64,000 nucleotides of DNA from Woodsholea maritima DSM 17123 (GCF_000382325.1 NZ_KB908058.1:310001-374000), one strand, 5' to 3'; positions 44,716 to 54,163 are shown, numbered from the stretch's first letter. Translations and numbers: made by a program. Notes: a model not told the origin generated them from the sequence alone.

Positions 44716-46398
44716 ATGGGAAGCATACGCATACAATCTGCGGTCTCAGGGCTGGGCGTGGTCCTGATGGCGATGATCTTGGGGGCGTGTTCCGGGGGAG
44801 ACGGGCCGAGCCCAACACCCCCACCCCCTCCTGTCGATGAGACCCCAGCACCCACCCCGCCACAAATCGTGTCGGTGTCACCGGCCAATGGCGCTGGGAG
44901 TGTGGATGTTGCGACCTCATTGAGGGTGACACTGGATAAAGCGGCAAGCGGAATGACGCCTAGCTTTAATGTGGAAACGGGGGGCACAACGATCGCGGGC
45001 AATCTGAGTATTGCGGATAAGGTCGTGACCTTTGAACCCTCATCACCCTTGGATCATGGTACCACATACGCGGTTGATTTTGAACTTCGTAAAGCGAACC
45101 AAGTCGTCGCGACCCGCACATGGATGTTTACGACCGCCTGGGCCAATGTGACAGACCCCAGCCCGTGTGCGGGTTTTTATTCACCCGATTTCACTCTGGT
45201 GACGGGCTATGACAATAATCCCCCCTCGAGGATGGATGAGCCCGAAAAGGGCGTGCGCTATGGTGATGAGCGCTATGGCAGCTGTATCGTGCGCGCCACC
45301 GATCATGCCAACGAACCCCCCGTTGAATTTGCGCGTAATGATTATTCACGACGCCAAGCCTTTAATGCGGATAACACCCGGTTTATTGCTTCAGGCGGTA
45401 AAGGCTTTTGGCATGTCTATGATGCCAATAGCTTAGAACATATCAAACGATTGGATGGACAAGGTGGGCCTTTCCCCGCAGGTGATGCTGAACCGCAATG
45501 GGATCCGACCAATCCTGATATTTTCTACTTCATCCCCAATTATGGCGGCAGGGTGATCTATACCTATAATGTCACGAATGACACTGTGACCACCCGGATT
45601 GATTTTACAAACCGCTTGCCCTGGCCGGATGCGGCGCGGCTCTCGACCCGCTCGGAAGGTTCACCCTCTGCGGATGGGCGCTATTGGGGGTTCCAAGTTG
45701 AAACTCAAAGCTTCGAGCCCCTCGGCCTGATGGTATGGGATAGCGAGACCGATACGATCACAACGATGGATATGCCGACGGGGGCGGGCCGCCCAGGCTA
45801 TGTCAGCATGAGCCCAAGTGGGGATTATCTGATTGCGGGCTGGTCCTATAACCGGACCTTCGGAACACGGGCCTATACTCGCGATCTCGGTGGCGATTAT
45901 GTCCAGCTACAAAATACGACCGAGCATTCTGACATCGCTCTGCTTGCCAATGGTCATGATGCCTATGTCGCGGCCGATTATGACAGAGGCTATGTCTTCA
46001 TGGTTGAGATCCAGACTAATCAACGCACCGATCTCTTCGACATGTATTTGAACCGTACAGCAAGCTCGTTCCACTTCTCGGGCAAGGCCTTTGACAAGCC
46101 AGGCTGGGTTCTGGTCTCCAGTTATCATGCTCATTTGGGCTCAACCCCGGATGTAGAGCTACCGAAAAGTCAATGGGAGTGGCCGTATGAGAAAGTTTTC
46201 GCCATGTCCCTGACGCCTAATCCTGAGTTTCGTCATATCGCTTATCATCACGGGAAAGTGGAACACTATTTTGATGAGATCCATGCCTCGGCTAATCGCG
46301 ATTTCACGCGCATTCTTTATAATACCTCCTGGGAAGGCAATGCGCCGCGCGATGTGGACGCTTATATGGTGGTCTTACCAGAGGACGCTTTAGACTGA
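44716..46398 (+). CDS. Lipoprotein with Ig-like and beta-propeller-type domains
   Basis: The 560-residue protein starts with a lipoprotein signal (ILGAC, Cys about 25) and a Pro/Thr-rich linker, then a bacterial Ig-like domain at about residues 50-140 (IVSVSPANGAGSVDVATS to YAVDFELRKANQ). The remaining 400 residues are rich in Tyr/Asp/Gly repeats such as PQWDPTNPDIFYF and GYVSMSPSGDYL, resembling a WD40- or lyase-like propeller. The substrate is unknown; a role in polysaccharide binding is speculation. GGAGG precedes ATG. The 140 bases upstream are AT-rich, unlike flanking core genes. Confidence 0.75.
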   Translation: MGSIRIQSAVSGLGVVLMAMILGACSGGDGPSPTPPPPPVDETPAPTPPQIVSVSPANGAGSVDVATSLRVTLDKAASGMTPSFNVETGGTTIAGNLSIADKVVTFEPSSPLDHGTTYAVDFELRKANQVVATRTWMFTTAWANVTDPSPCAGFYSPDFTLVTGYDNNPPSRMDEPEKGVRYGDERYGSCIVRATDHANEPPVEFARNDYSRRQAFNADNTRFIASGGKGFWHVYDANSLEHIKRLDGQGGPFPAGDAEPQWDPTNPDIFYFIPNYGGRVIYTYNVTNDTVTTRIDFTNRLPWPDAARLSTRSEGSPSADGRYWGFQVETQSFEPLGLMVWDSETDTITTMDMPTGAGRPGYVSMSPSGDYLIAGWSYNRTFGTRAYTRDLGGDYVQLQNTTEHSDIALLANGHDAYVAADYDRGYVFMVEIQTNQRTDLFDMYLNRTASSFHFSGKAFDKPGWVLVSSYHAHLGSTPDVELPKSQWEWPYEKVFAMSLTPNPEFRHIAYHHGKVEHYFDEIHASANRDFTRILYNTSWEGNAPRDVDAYMVVLPEDALD

Positions 46399-46401
46399 GG
46401 C

Positions 46402-47409
46402 TTAATCCGCCTTCATGCCCAAGGTCGCGATGATCGGGCGATGGTCAGAGCCCGTATCATCGCCGGCGTGGACATCCAGGGTCACGAAATCACGCCCTGC
46501 AAAAACGTGATCAATGCCGGCAACCGGGCGAAGGACGCTCCATGTCTTGTCTTCGCCCAATCGGCCCACGCGGTGTGAAGGCCATGTGGGGATGTTGTGC
46601 GTGCGCCGGGGTAGGTTGATGACCCGCTCTAACCGACGCAGGGCAAAGGAAGGTGCCGCGGCATTAAAATCACCCACTACGATGAGGCGATCATGCTCAA
46701 AGCCTTCTAGATTGGCGGCGAGGGCGCGGCGTTGCTGGCCTTGATCTTTTAGAGGTTCCGGCCAGGTCATATGAACGGTCAGGACGCGGATAAGGTCTCC
46801 ACTGGGCAGACGAATATCAGCCCATGCTGCAGGGGGCGGGTAATCACCTTGAAGGGTGCGCTCTAAACATCCCGAATCTTCCATGGGGTATTTACTGACA
46901 AGCGCGACCGCATGGCGGTGACAATTGGCCCGATAGCGATAGGCCTCACTTAATTGATCGGGAACGCGCCCAGAGCGGCCAAAGCTCTCTTGCATCGCAA
47001 TGATATCAGCCCCCGTGGCGATCAACACGTCAACAGCGCGTTCAGGCGTTAGGTTGCGCCCCCACAGATTATGGGTTGCGATGGTGAAGCTTTCAGACGT
47101 TGAACCTTGCGGGGCATAGCCACTGCTGGGGATCAGCCAACTGGCCAAGGTTAAGCTGGAGATTGACATCAAGCTAAGCAGGGCGAAGAGTTGAAAACCG
47201 CGCCTTGCCCAGCGCAATGCCGTCTCGCGAAGGAGCAAATAACTAAAAAAGCTCAACCCCATAAGCGTGATAAGAATGACCCAGATGAAGTGATTGATGA
47301 GATCAAAGGTCTCATTCCAATGGCCCGTCAGGCTGGCAAAGCTAAGCCCGATAAAAAGTGCGCTGAAGCCAAGTAGGACAAGATTGGCAAACAGATTGGC
47401 CCAGCGCAT
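46402..47409 (-). CDS. EEP-family membrane phosphoesterase, intact paralogue
   Basis: The 335-residue protein has three or four membrane helices in its first 100 residues, followed by an endonuclease/exonuclease/phosphatase domain: THNLWGRNLTPERAVD, the Glu of IAMQESFG, VGDFNAAAPS and the final GSDHRPIIATL. The topology puts the catalytic domain at the outer or periplasmic face (inference). It is the same architecture as the amber-interrupted gene at 21825. Its substrate may be a lipid head group or a nucleic acid. It converges on the Ig-like lipoprotein gene with a 3-base gap. Confidence 0.85.
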   Translation of the reverse strand: MRWANLFANLVLLGFSALFIGLSFASLTGHWNETFDLINHFIWVILITLMGLSFFSYLLLRETALRWARRGFQLFALLSLMSISSLTLASWLIPSSGYAPQGSTSESFTIATHNLWGRNLTPERAVDVLIATGADIIAMQESFGRSGRVPDQLSEAYRYRANCHRHAVALVSKYPMEDSGCLERTLQGDYPPPAAWADIRLPSGDLIRVLTVHMTWPEPLKDQGQQRRALAANLEGFEHDRLIVVGDFNAAAPSFALRRLERVINLPRRTHNIPTWPSHRVGRLGEDKTWSVLRPVAGIDHVFAGRDFVTLDVHAGDDTGSDHRPIIATLGMKAD

Positions 47410-47493
47410 CAGGGGGAAGGTCCTTTTAAGTTCTTACTTTAAAATGTGATGGTATATTGCGTAAGTGTGTGACCAAAGCTAGACGCTGGACTC

Positions 47494-48564
47494 ATGAAAC
47501 TCTCTGATTTTGACTTCGATCTACCCGAAACTTCGATCGCGCTGCGCCCAGCGCGCCCGCGTGATAGCGCAAAACTATTACATCTTGATGCGGATGGGCG
47601 AATAAGTGATCGCGGTGTTCTGGACTTGCCCGAATTGCTGCAACCGGGCGATCTCCTGGTCTTTAATGATACCCGTGTGATCCCGGCGGCCTTGAGCGCA
47701 ACACGCCCCGCGCGCGCCGTGGGCGGCGGCGGTGATGTCCAGGTTGAGATCAATCTTCATAAGCGTGTGGATGAAGCGCGCTGGCGGGCCTTTGCGCGCC
47801 CGGGTAAGCGCCTGAAAGAAGGCGATCAGATTGTCTTCAAAGGCGGGTTGAGCGCACGGGTTGAAGATAAGGCTGAAGGCGGGGATATCGGTCTTATCTT
47901 TGATCAATCGGGTACAGACCTAGACCGCGTCATCGTCAGCGCCGGTGTGCCACCTCTGCCCCCTTATATCGCGTCTAAACGCGCCCCGGATGACGCCGAT
48001 CTGGAAGATTATCAGACGATTTATGCCGACCCTAACAAGTCTGGCTCTGTGGCTGCGCCTACGGCGGGCCTGCACTTTACCGATCGTTTGATGCGTGCGC
48101 TTAAGGCGCGTGAGGTAAAGCAGGCCCATATCACCTTGCATGTCGGGGCGGGGACTTTCCTGCCGGTTAAAACAGAAAACGTCCTGGATCATCAGATGCA
48201 TGCCGAATGGTATGAGATTGATGAGACGGCCGCCCAGGCCATCGCCGAAACCCGCGCGGCCGGTGGGCGCATTATCGCCGTGGGCACCACGGCCCTTCGT
48301 AGCCTGGAAAGCGCCGCGGATGAGGCGGGCCATATTGTCGCCCATTCACGCGAGACTTCGATCTTCATAACGCCAGGCTATCGATTTAAATGTGTCGACG
48401 CTTTGATGACGAATTTCCACCTGCCCAAATCGACGCTCTTCATGCTGGTGAGCGCATTTTGCGGGCTGGATAAAATGCAACAGGCCTATGGCCACGCGAT
48501 TGCCGGGGGCTATCGCTTTTTTTCTTATGGCGATTCCAGCTTGCTAGAGCGCGAGCGCTCCTAA
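47494..48564 (+). CDS. queA: S-adenosylmethionine:tRNA ribosyltransferase-isomerase
   Basis: QueA adds the epoxycyclopentane precursor to 7-aminomethyl-deazaguanine in tRNA during queuosine synthesis. The 356-residue length fits. Landmarks: FDFDLPETSIALRPARPRDSAK (N terminus), PPYIASKR, SVAAPTAGLHFT and TNFHLPKSTLFMLVSAF. tgt, the base-exchange enzyme of the same pathway, lies 650 bases downstream, separated by a small antisense-oriented gene. Confidence 0.95.
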   Translation: MKLSDFDFDLPETSIALRPARPRDSAKLLHLDADGRISDRGVLDLPELLQPGDLLVFNDTRVIPAALSATRPARAVGGGGDVQVEINLHKRVDEARWRAFARPGKRLKEGDQIVFKGGLSARVEDKAEGGDIGLIFDQSGTDLDRVIVSAGVPPLPPYIASKRAPDDADLEDYQTIYADPNKSGSVAAPTAGLHFTDRLMRALKAREVKQAHITLHVGAGTFLPVKTENVLDHQMHAEWYEIDETAAQAIAETRAAGGRIIAVGTTALRSLESAADEAGHIVAHSRETSIFITPGYRFKCVDALMTNFHLPKSTLFMLVSAFCGLDKMQQAYGHAIAGGYRFFSYGDSSLLERERS

Positions 48565-48583
48565 GGCATCAAAGATCTGAGGC

Positions 48584-48979
48584 TTAGTGGCGCGGGCGTG
48601 GGCGCGGATTGGGCGTGGCGTTGACGACCCATTGCGGTGTGAGTGCGGGCTCGCTCTCCACCGCTGCGCCGGTCTCTTGATGTGCACCCGGAGCGCAGCC
48701 CCAGCGGGTGCGCGTCTGGCGCTCAATGATCTGCGGCTCAGCGCCGCTCTGATGGCTCACAATGACCACACGCTGGCGCATTTCGAAACGCGCTTCACCG
48801 GCACCATTTTCAACGCACTGGGCTTGATCTACAGGCAGGGCGTCAGGGGTGTGCAAGGTCTCATTGGGGGCTTGAAGGGTGATAGGCTTGGCGCTCGGCT
48901 TCGCCGTCTCGCCTTGAACGGGACTGGCCTGCAACAGAGCAAGGCTGGTGGCGACAAGATGTAAAGAGACCGCGATCAT
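48584..48979 (-). CDS. Small exported protein of unknown function
   Basis: The 131-residue product has a hydrophobic N terminus (VSLHLVATSLALLQASPVQG) that looks like a signal peptide and a mature part with two Cys (AQCVENG and WGCAPG) about 45 residues apart. The C terminus is Pro/Arg-rich. I recognise no domain. It is in opposite direction to queA and tgt and ends 20 bases from queA. Function unknown. Confidence 0.6.
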   Translation of the reverse strand: MIAVSLHLVATSLALLQASPVQGETAKPSAKPITLQAPNETLHTPDALPVDQAQCVENGAGEARFEMRQRVVIVSHQSGAEPQIIERQTRTRWGCAPGAHQETGAAVESEPALTPQWVVNATPNPRPRPRH

Positions 48980-49216
48980 CCGCGCGTCGCTCCTTCATGT
49001 GATGCTCCCCAGCACGTTCAATATGTGCCAGAGCCAAGATGAGCGCAAGGTGAACACACGCCCAGTTCTGCCATGGTAATAAGGTTTTATGCATCATTTG
49101 GGCCAAATTAAGGGCAGGGGTTTGTTTTTGACAATGTGATTATGGGCTTGAAGAATGGGGCCAAGTGGTGTTTTCCACGGGGCCTTCAGATTTGCCAAGA
49201 AAGTGATGAATAGACC

Positions 49217-50350
49217 ATGGCCGTTTTCCCCTTTCAGATTCACGCCAGTGAAGGCGCGGCGCGCACAGGTGTCTTGAAAACTGCGCGCGGGGATATCCGC
49301 ACGCCGGCCTTTATGCCGGTGGGCACGGCCGCCACGGTCAAAGCGCTGTATCCTGAACAGGTTCGAGAGGCCGGGGCCGACATCATTTTGGGCAATACCT
49401 ATCACTTGATGCTGCGCCCTGGGGGCGAGCGGATGAAGCGCCTGGGGGGCTTACACAGCTTTATGCGCTGGCCTGGCCCGATCCTAACGGATTCGGGCGG
49501 CTTCCAGGTGTGGTCGCTCTCATCCTTGCGCAAAATGACGGAAGAGGGCGTGGAGTTTAAGAGCCATCTGGATGGCTCCTCCTATATGCTCTCGCCTGAG
49601 CGCTCGATTGAACTGCAGGCCGAGCTTTTGGGCGCAGATATTTCGATGCAGCTTGATGAATGTACCGCCTATCCATGTCCGCGCGATGATGCGGCCAAGT
49701 CGATGGAATTGTCTTTGCGCTGGGCGCAGCGCTCGAAAGAGGCGTTTGGTGAGCGCGAAACCCAGACCTTGTTCGGTATTGTCCAAGGCTCGGTTTATCC
49801 TGATCTGCGCCAAGCCTCTGCCCAGGGCTTACAAGAGATTGGCTTTGGCGGCTATGCCATTGGTGGCCTGGCGGTCGGTGAGGGATTTGAGAAAATGTGT
49901 GAAGTTTTAGACTTCACCACGCCGCATCTGCCCAGCGAGCGTCCGCGCTATTTAATGGGTGTGGGTAAGCCGATTGATCTGGTTGAAGCGGTCGCGCGCG
50001 GCGTGGACATGTTTGATTGCGTGATGCCCACGCGTTCGGGTCGTCATGGTCAGGCCTGGTCGGATTTCGGGCCGATCAATGTGAAAAACGCCCGCTTTGC
50101 TGAGGATTTAGAGCCTTTGGATCCAAGCTTGAATTGCGCGGCCAGCCGTGATTATTCCAAAGCCTATCTGCACCATCTGGTGCGTGCAGGCGAATATCTC
50201 GCCGCCATGCTCTTATCCTGGCACAATACTGCTTATTATCAGAATTTGATGGCCCGGATGCGCGCGGCTATCGCTGAGGGGCAGTTTGAAACCTTCCGCA
50301 AGGATTTCCACGCCAAATGGTATAGCGAAGGCGAGGAGGGCGCGGAGTAA
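49217..50350 (+). CDS. tgt: tRNA-guanine transglycosylase
   Basis: Tgt swaps guanine-34 of GUN-anticodon tRNAs for the queuine precursor. The 377-residue protein has the catalytic Asp in [10 protein letters not shown] (about residue 93-102), [20 protein letters not shown], and the nucleophile Asp in [10 protein letters not shown]. The Zn-binding CxCxxC of many Tgt enzymes reads [10 protein letters not shown] here, so only one of the three Cys remains, while the downstream His (WHNTAYYQ) is kept. Start and length are normal. It acts with QueA. Confidence 0.93.
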   Translation: MAVFPFQIHASEGAARTGVLKTARGDIRTPAFMPVGTAATVKALYPEQVREAGADIILGNTYHLMLRPGGERMKRLGGLHSFMRWPGPILTDSGGFQVWSLSSLRKMTEEGVEFKSHLDGSSYMLSPERSIELQAELLGADISMQLDECTAYPCPRDDAAKSMELSLRWAQRSKEAFGERETQTLFGIVQGSVYPDLRQASAQGLQEIGFGGYAIGGLAVGEGFEKMCEVLDFTTPHLPSERPRYLMGVGKPIDLVEAVARGVDMFDCVMPTRSGRHGQAWSDFGPINVKNARFAEDLEPLDPSLNCAASRDYSKAYLHHLVRAGEYLAAMLLSWHNTAYYQNLMARMRAAIAEGQFETFRKDFHAKWYSEGEEGAE

Positions 50351-50372
50351 ACCGCGCTCAAGCCTTAGAGAC

Positions 50373-50987
50373 TTAGGTTTCAGGCGTATGCTCGCCTTGG
50401 GTGAGGCCATAAGTCTCAAACGCTTCGACCAGCACATCGCGCTCACACCCATAGCCATCGAAGAGCCCGCGTAGATAGGCGCGGCGTTTGAGGGCAAGCT
50501 CGCGTTCGCGGCGCGCTTCGGCTTCGATCTCACCGGCGCGTCCAATAAAGCGGATGATCGGGCGGGCGGGGTTTAATCCGACAATCGTTGAGTGGTAGGC
50601 ATCGCGCGCCGCATCGCCGGCCATCTCTGGCGCGTCACTGGCAAAGTCACGTCCCTTATCGACCAGGCTGCGATCATCTTCGGGCTCTTCGCTGGGCGGC
50701 GGGGGCGGGGCCTCGCGGTCTGCGCCCAAAATGGCGGTCAGGCGCGCAATGTCGCGCGCCGTGGTCGAGCATCGCCGCCGCGCACCCTCCCCGCCATAGG
50801 GGGTGGGCACAGTGTCATCGCCTTCTTCAATGGTGATCATGCCTGGACGCTCTCGCGCCAGGCCCAAGGCGTCGCTCGCCGCGCTTTGGGTTTGCGTGAA
50901 GCCAGAGCGAATGGGCGCACCAACCTGACCCGTGGTGGCGCAGGCGCTAAGGCACAGAATCGGAAGGATCACTAAGACTTGTTTCAT
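50373..50987 (-). CDS. Lipoprotein of unknown function
   Basis: The 204-residue protein has a clear lipoprotein signal (CLSACATTG, Cys16). The mature part contains an acidic Pro-rich centre (EAPPPPPSEEPEDDRS) and a C-terminal charged helical region (GEIEAEARRERELALKRRAYLRG, broken here by the loop) ending in DGYGCERD. I recognise no domain. It converges on tgt with a 22-base gap. Its promoter lies beside that of tRNA-Lys. Confidence 0.7.
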   Translation of the reverse strand: MKQVLVILPILCLSACATTGQVGAPIRSGFTQTQSAASDALGLARERPGMITIEEGDDTVPTPYGGEGARRRCSTTARDIARLTAILGADREAPPPPPSEEPEDDRSLVDKGRDFASDAPEMAGDAARDAYHSTIVGLNPARPIIRFIGRAGEIEAEARRERELALKRRAYLRGLFDGYGCERDVLVEAFETYGLTQGEHTPET

Positions 50988-51072
50988 GCTTGCTATCCTA
51001 TTCTTTTTTTGTGGTCCTTTTGCGGCAAAATCAGGCTACTGCAAAGAGATAAAAAAGATGCTGCTGGGTGGC

Positions 51073-51099
51073 TTGACCGTTACTGATTCCGCCTATAGG
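51073..51099 (+). promoter_or_regulatory. Possible promoter of tRNA-Lys
   Basis: TTGACC (51073-51078) and TATAGG (51094-51099) are separated by 15 bases and lie 21 bases before the tRNA. The hexamers fit, but the spacer is shorter than the usual 16-18, so this is tentative. Confidence 0.35.
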
Positions 51100-51120
51100 T
51101 TCCGCGCCTCTTCGCAAGGG

Positions 51121-51196
51121 GAGCCGATAGCTCAGCTGGTAGAGCAACTGACTTTTAATCAGTAGGTCCAGGGTTCGAATCCCTGTCGGCTCACCA
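51121..51196 (+). tRNA. tRNA-Lys (anticodon UUU)
   Basis: A 76-base cloverleaf with acceptor stem GAGCCGA/TCGGCTC, D arm containing AGCTCAGCTGGTAGAGC, anticodon stem ACTGA/TCAGT around CTTTTAA (anticodon TTT) and T arm CCAGG-GTTCGAAT-CCCTG (split), with an encoded CCA at 51194-51196. It stands alone. The 255 bases after it, up to the CoA-transferase gene, show nothing recognisable. Confidence 0.97.
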
Positions 51197-51452
51197 TCCT
51201 TTCCCAGAATATTAAACGTTGATGTTTAAGGGATTAGGATGGTATCGGGCTCGAGTGAAATCTCCAAATCTTGTGTATAAATGTGTGGGTGCACGAACAA
51301 TGTTGTTCGTAGGCTATAATGTACTTTAGCTGCTCTTTGAGCCGCCTCCTCGTAAAATCTTTTTATGACGCTGAGAGCTGTGTGCTCGCACTGGACCGGT
51401 TCGCGCGCGATGGTCCATAACTGTGAGGTCTCAAATAAGATCGAGGGATCAG

Positions 51453-52664
51453 ATGACCGGAGCGCTCAGCCATATTCGGGTTTTGGATTTATCGCGGGTT
51501 CTGGCCGGGCCGTGGTGTGCGCAGATCCTGGGTGATCTTGGCGCAGATGTCATCAAGGTCGAAAACCCCAAAACCGGTGATGATACGCGCGGTTGGGGCC
51601 CACCCTTTCTAACCGATGAGGCGGGAGCGCGCGCGGATGCGGCCTATTATCTGTGTGCGAACCGGAATAAGCGCGCGATCGCAGTTGATATTACCACCCC
51701 TGAGGGCCAAGAGATTATTATCGCGCTCGCCAAGATCAGCGATGTGGTGATCGAGAATTTCAAAACCGGTGGGCTTAAAAAATATGGCCTCGATTATGAG
51801 GGGCTGAAGGCCCACAACAAAGACCTGATTTATTGCTCGATCACCGGCTTTGGCCAAAATGGTCCTTTGGCGCATGCACCGGGCTATGACTATCTCATTC
51901 AGGCCATGGGCGGACTGATGTCGGTCACGGGGCAGGGCGCACCGGTTAAGGTGGGCGTTCCGGTCGTTGATCTCTTCACCGGGGTCTATGCCTCTAACGC
52001 CATTATGGCGGCCTTGATTGCGCGCGATCAGGGCATGGGGGGGCAGCATATTGATATGGCGCTTTTTGATGTGCAGCTCGCCATGCTGGCCAATCAGGCC
52101 AGCAATTATCTGGTCAGTGGTGGTGTGCCCCAGCCTTTGGGCAATGCGCACCCCAATATTGTGCCGTATCAGAATTTCCCCACGGCCGACCGCGAGATTA
52201 TCGTCGCGGTGGGCAATGATCGCCAGTTCGCAGCTTTCGCTCAGGTTCTGGGATGTGAGGACTGGGCCAAGGATCCGCGCTTTAAAACGAATGCGGCAAG
52301 GGTTGAGAATCGCGATGTCCTTACCGGGATGATCGCACAGAGTTTGAAGGCGGGCGAAAGTGGGGTTTGGCTGGACAAGCTGTCAAAGGCGGGAATTCCG
52401 TGTGGGCCGATCAATTCTGTCAAAGCCGCTTTCGATGAAGCGCAGGCCAAAGCGCGTGGTGCACAAATCGAAATTCCCGTTACGGGTGTAGGGCCTGTAC
52501 CAGGTGTAGCGAATCCAATTCATATGAGTGTTACCCCGCCACACTATCGCCTGGGCCCGCCGCGTTTTGCAGAGCATACCGCTGAGGTACTGCAGAAGAT
52601 GCTGAATTGGGATGATAAAAAGATTGCGCAGCTTCGTCAATCTGGGGCAATTGTGGAGTTATGA
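51453..52664 (+). CDS. Family III CoA-transferase (CaiB/BaiF type)
   Basis: These enzymes move CoA between carboxylic acids through an Asp-anhydride. The start at 51453 (MTGALSHIRVLDLSRVLAGP) has GAGGG upstream; the frame open from 51423 adds 10 residues. The 403-residue protein shows DLGADVIKVENP near residue 31, and GFGQNGPLAHAPGYDYLIQ around residue 140 with the catalytic Asp. GGQHIDMALFDVQLAMLA lies downstream. It is close in pattern to glutarate- and succinate-linked CoA-transferases; the substrate cannot be fixed. It is monocistronic. Confidence 0.9.
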   Translation: MTGALSHIRVLDLSRVLAGPWCAQILGDLGADVIKVENPKTGDDTRGWGPPFLTDEAGARADAAYYLCANRNKRAIAVDITTPEGQEIIIALAKISDVVIENFKTGGLKKYGLDYEGLKAHNKDLIYCSITGFGQNGPLAHAPGYDYLIQAMGGLMSVTGQGAPVKVGVPVVDLFTGVYASNAIMAALIARDQGMGGQHIDMALFDVQLAMLANQASNYLVSGGVPQPLGNAHPNIVPYQNFPTADREIIVAVGNDRQFAAFAQVLGCEDWAKDPRFKTNAARVENRDVLTGMIAQSLKAGESGVWLDKLSKAGIPCGPINSVKAAFDEAQAKARGAQIEIPVTGVGPVPGVANPIHMSVTPPHYRLGPPRFAEHTAEVLQKMLNWDDKKIAQLRQSGAIVEL

Positions 52665-52874
52665 ATGGCATTTAGGCCACAAATGTGTGTCTAAAAAGAA
52701 ACTCGGAACCAATCATTCGTATGCGCGTTATGATAAGTATGGTCTTCGCGATTAAAATGCGCTATGGCCATGTCCGGGAGCCATTTTCTTGGTTCTTTTG
52801 TGGTGTGCAAACGGCTTGCACGCCATTTGCTAACTCTACACGAAGGGGGCGGTTCCGCTCCCGGAGGGGGAAAT

Positions 52875-53930
52875 ATGAAGAAACAGCTACTCGCGGCAAC
52901 CGCCGTTGGAGCGCTTCTCGCCGTCCCGTCCTTCGCGGCGGCGGATGAGGGCTGGTATGTAAAAGGTGCCATCGGTTACGGTGCACCTGGCGATACTGAC
53001 GTCACCGGTTCTTTGAACGGCGAAATCAACGGTGAGGGCGATCTTCGTGAAGCCTTGGCCGTCGGTTACAGCTGGGCCAACAATTTCCGTTTGGAAACTG
53101 AAGTGGCTCACCGCTTCAACGATACCGGCGCTGTAGGTAACTATCCTAACAGCACGAGCGATTTGCATTCTTGGGCCATCATGTTGAACGGTCTTTATGA
53201 CTTCAACGAAGGCTCTTGGTGGCGTCCATACGTCGGTGCAGGTATCGGTTGGGTGCGTTCTGACGCCTCAATCCAAGGCTTCAACCAAGCCTCTTCTGGT
53301 ACGTTCGTTAATATCGACGACAAAGACAACGCCTTGGCATACCAGCTGATCGCGGGTATCGGCTGGCACTTGACCCAGAACTTGGTTCTCGACACCGAAT
53401 ACCGTTACTTTGCCCACAAAGACACCAATTATGGTGGTGTTAAAGTAGACGGCGTTGGCGGTCACGAGGCATGGTTGGGTCTGCGCTACAGCTTTGCTGA
53501 GCCTGCAGCTCCGCCTCCACCACCGCCTCCTCCGCCACCACCACCTCCTCCGCCACCACCACCACCTCCTCCTCCACCTGCTGCTGTATGTGAAGATGCT
53601 GGTTTCGTGGTGTACTTCGGTTGGGACCAATCTGCGCTGACCGATCAGGCCCGCGCTGTGATCAACCAAGCCGTACGTGAAGCCCGTGATTGCGGTGTGG
53701 CGTCTGTCACGATCGCCGGTCACGCTGACCGTTCTGGTGCTCAAGGCTACAACGTCCGTCTGTCAGAGCGTCGCGCTCAGGCTGTCCGTGACGAGTTGGT
53801 TCGCTTGGGCGTACCTGGCGGTGCCGTGTCTCTGGAAGCCTTCGGTGAGAGCCGTCCTGCTGTTGAGACCCGTGACGGTGTTCGCGAGCCTCTGAACCGC
53901 CGTGCAGAAGTAACTATTGACCTGCGTTAA
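52875..53930 (+). CDS. OmpA-family outer membrane protein with polyproline linker
   Basis: ATG 52875 has a strong GGAGGGGGA SD and starts a signal peptide (residues 1-22, ending FAAA). The longer frame from 52764 is rejected. An eight-strand beta-barrel occupies about residues 24-205 (starting GWYVKGAIGYG). A linker with 23 consecutive prolines follows, then an OmpA-like peptidoglycan-binding domain from about 236 with TIAGHADRSGAQGYN and LSERRAQAVRDEL. Codons are strongly biased to GGT, CGT and GTT, unlike neighbours, which implies high expression. It anchors the outer membrane to the wall. Confidence 0.94.
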   Translation: MKKQLLAATAVGALLAVPSFAAADEGWYVKGAIGYGAPGDTDVTGSLNGEINGEGDLREALAVGYSWANNFRLETEVAHRFNDTGAVGNYPNSTSDLHSWAIMLNGLYDFNEGSWWRPYVGAGIGWVRSDASIQGFNQASSGTFVNIDDKDNALAYQLIAGIGWHLTQNLVLDTEYRYFAHKDTNYGGVKVDGVGGHEAWLGLRYSFAEPAAPPPPPPPPPPPPPPPPPPPPPPPAAVCEDAGFVVYFGWDQSALTDQARAVINQAVREARDCGVASVTIAGHADRSGAQGYNVRLSERRAQAVRDELVRLGVPGGAVSLEAFGESRPAVETRDGVREPLNRRAEVTIDLR

Positions 53931-53965
53931 TTTGTAGGTCCGGTTCTTCCGGCGACTAAAAGTTT

Positions 53966-53998
53966 GGCCCGAAGCGTTTCGCTTCGGGCCTTTCTTTT
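53966..53998 (+). terminator. Strong terminator of the ompA-like gene
   Basis: GGCCCGAAGCG and CGCTTCGGGCC form an eleven-pair stem around TTT, followed by TTTCTTTT. It lies 35 bases after the stop. Confidence 0.95.
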
Positions 53999-54066
53999 GG
54001 CCGGACATCTGTCTGCGTCACGCAAGAAACTCTCTTTGAAATGATATTTTTAAAAGCTTTCATCGC

Positions 54067-54100
54067 GTTTGCTTGACCCCAAAGCGGGGAAGGCGCAAAC
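54067..54100 (+). promoter_or_regulatory. Nested hairpin in the leader of the sulfur amino acid gene
   Basis: GTTTGC (54067-54072) can pair with GCAAAC (54095-54100), and inside it CCCC (54077-54080) pairs with GGGG (54086-54089), leaving TTGA and AAGGC as an internal loop. It lies 64 bases before the start codon. It matches no SAM riboswitch class I could recall. A structured leader is a possibility, not shown. Confidence 0.35.
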
Positions 54101-54163
54101 AAGGATCATAACGAGTGTGGCGACACGTATCGCCCGACACATCTCTTCCAAGGGAGGATCCAG

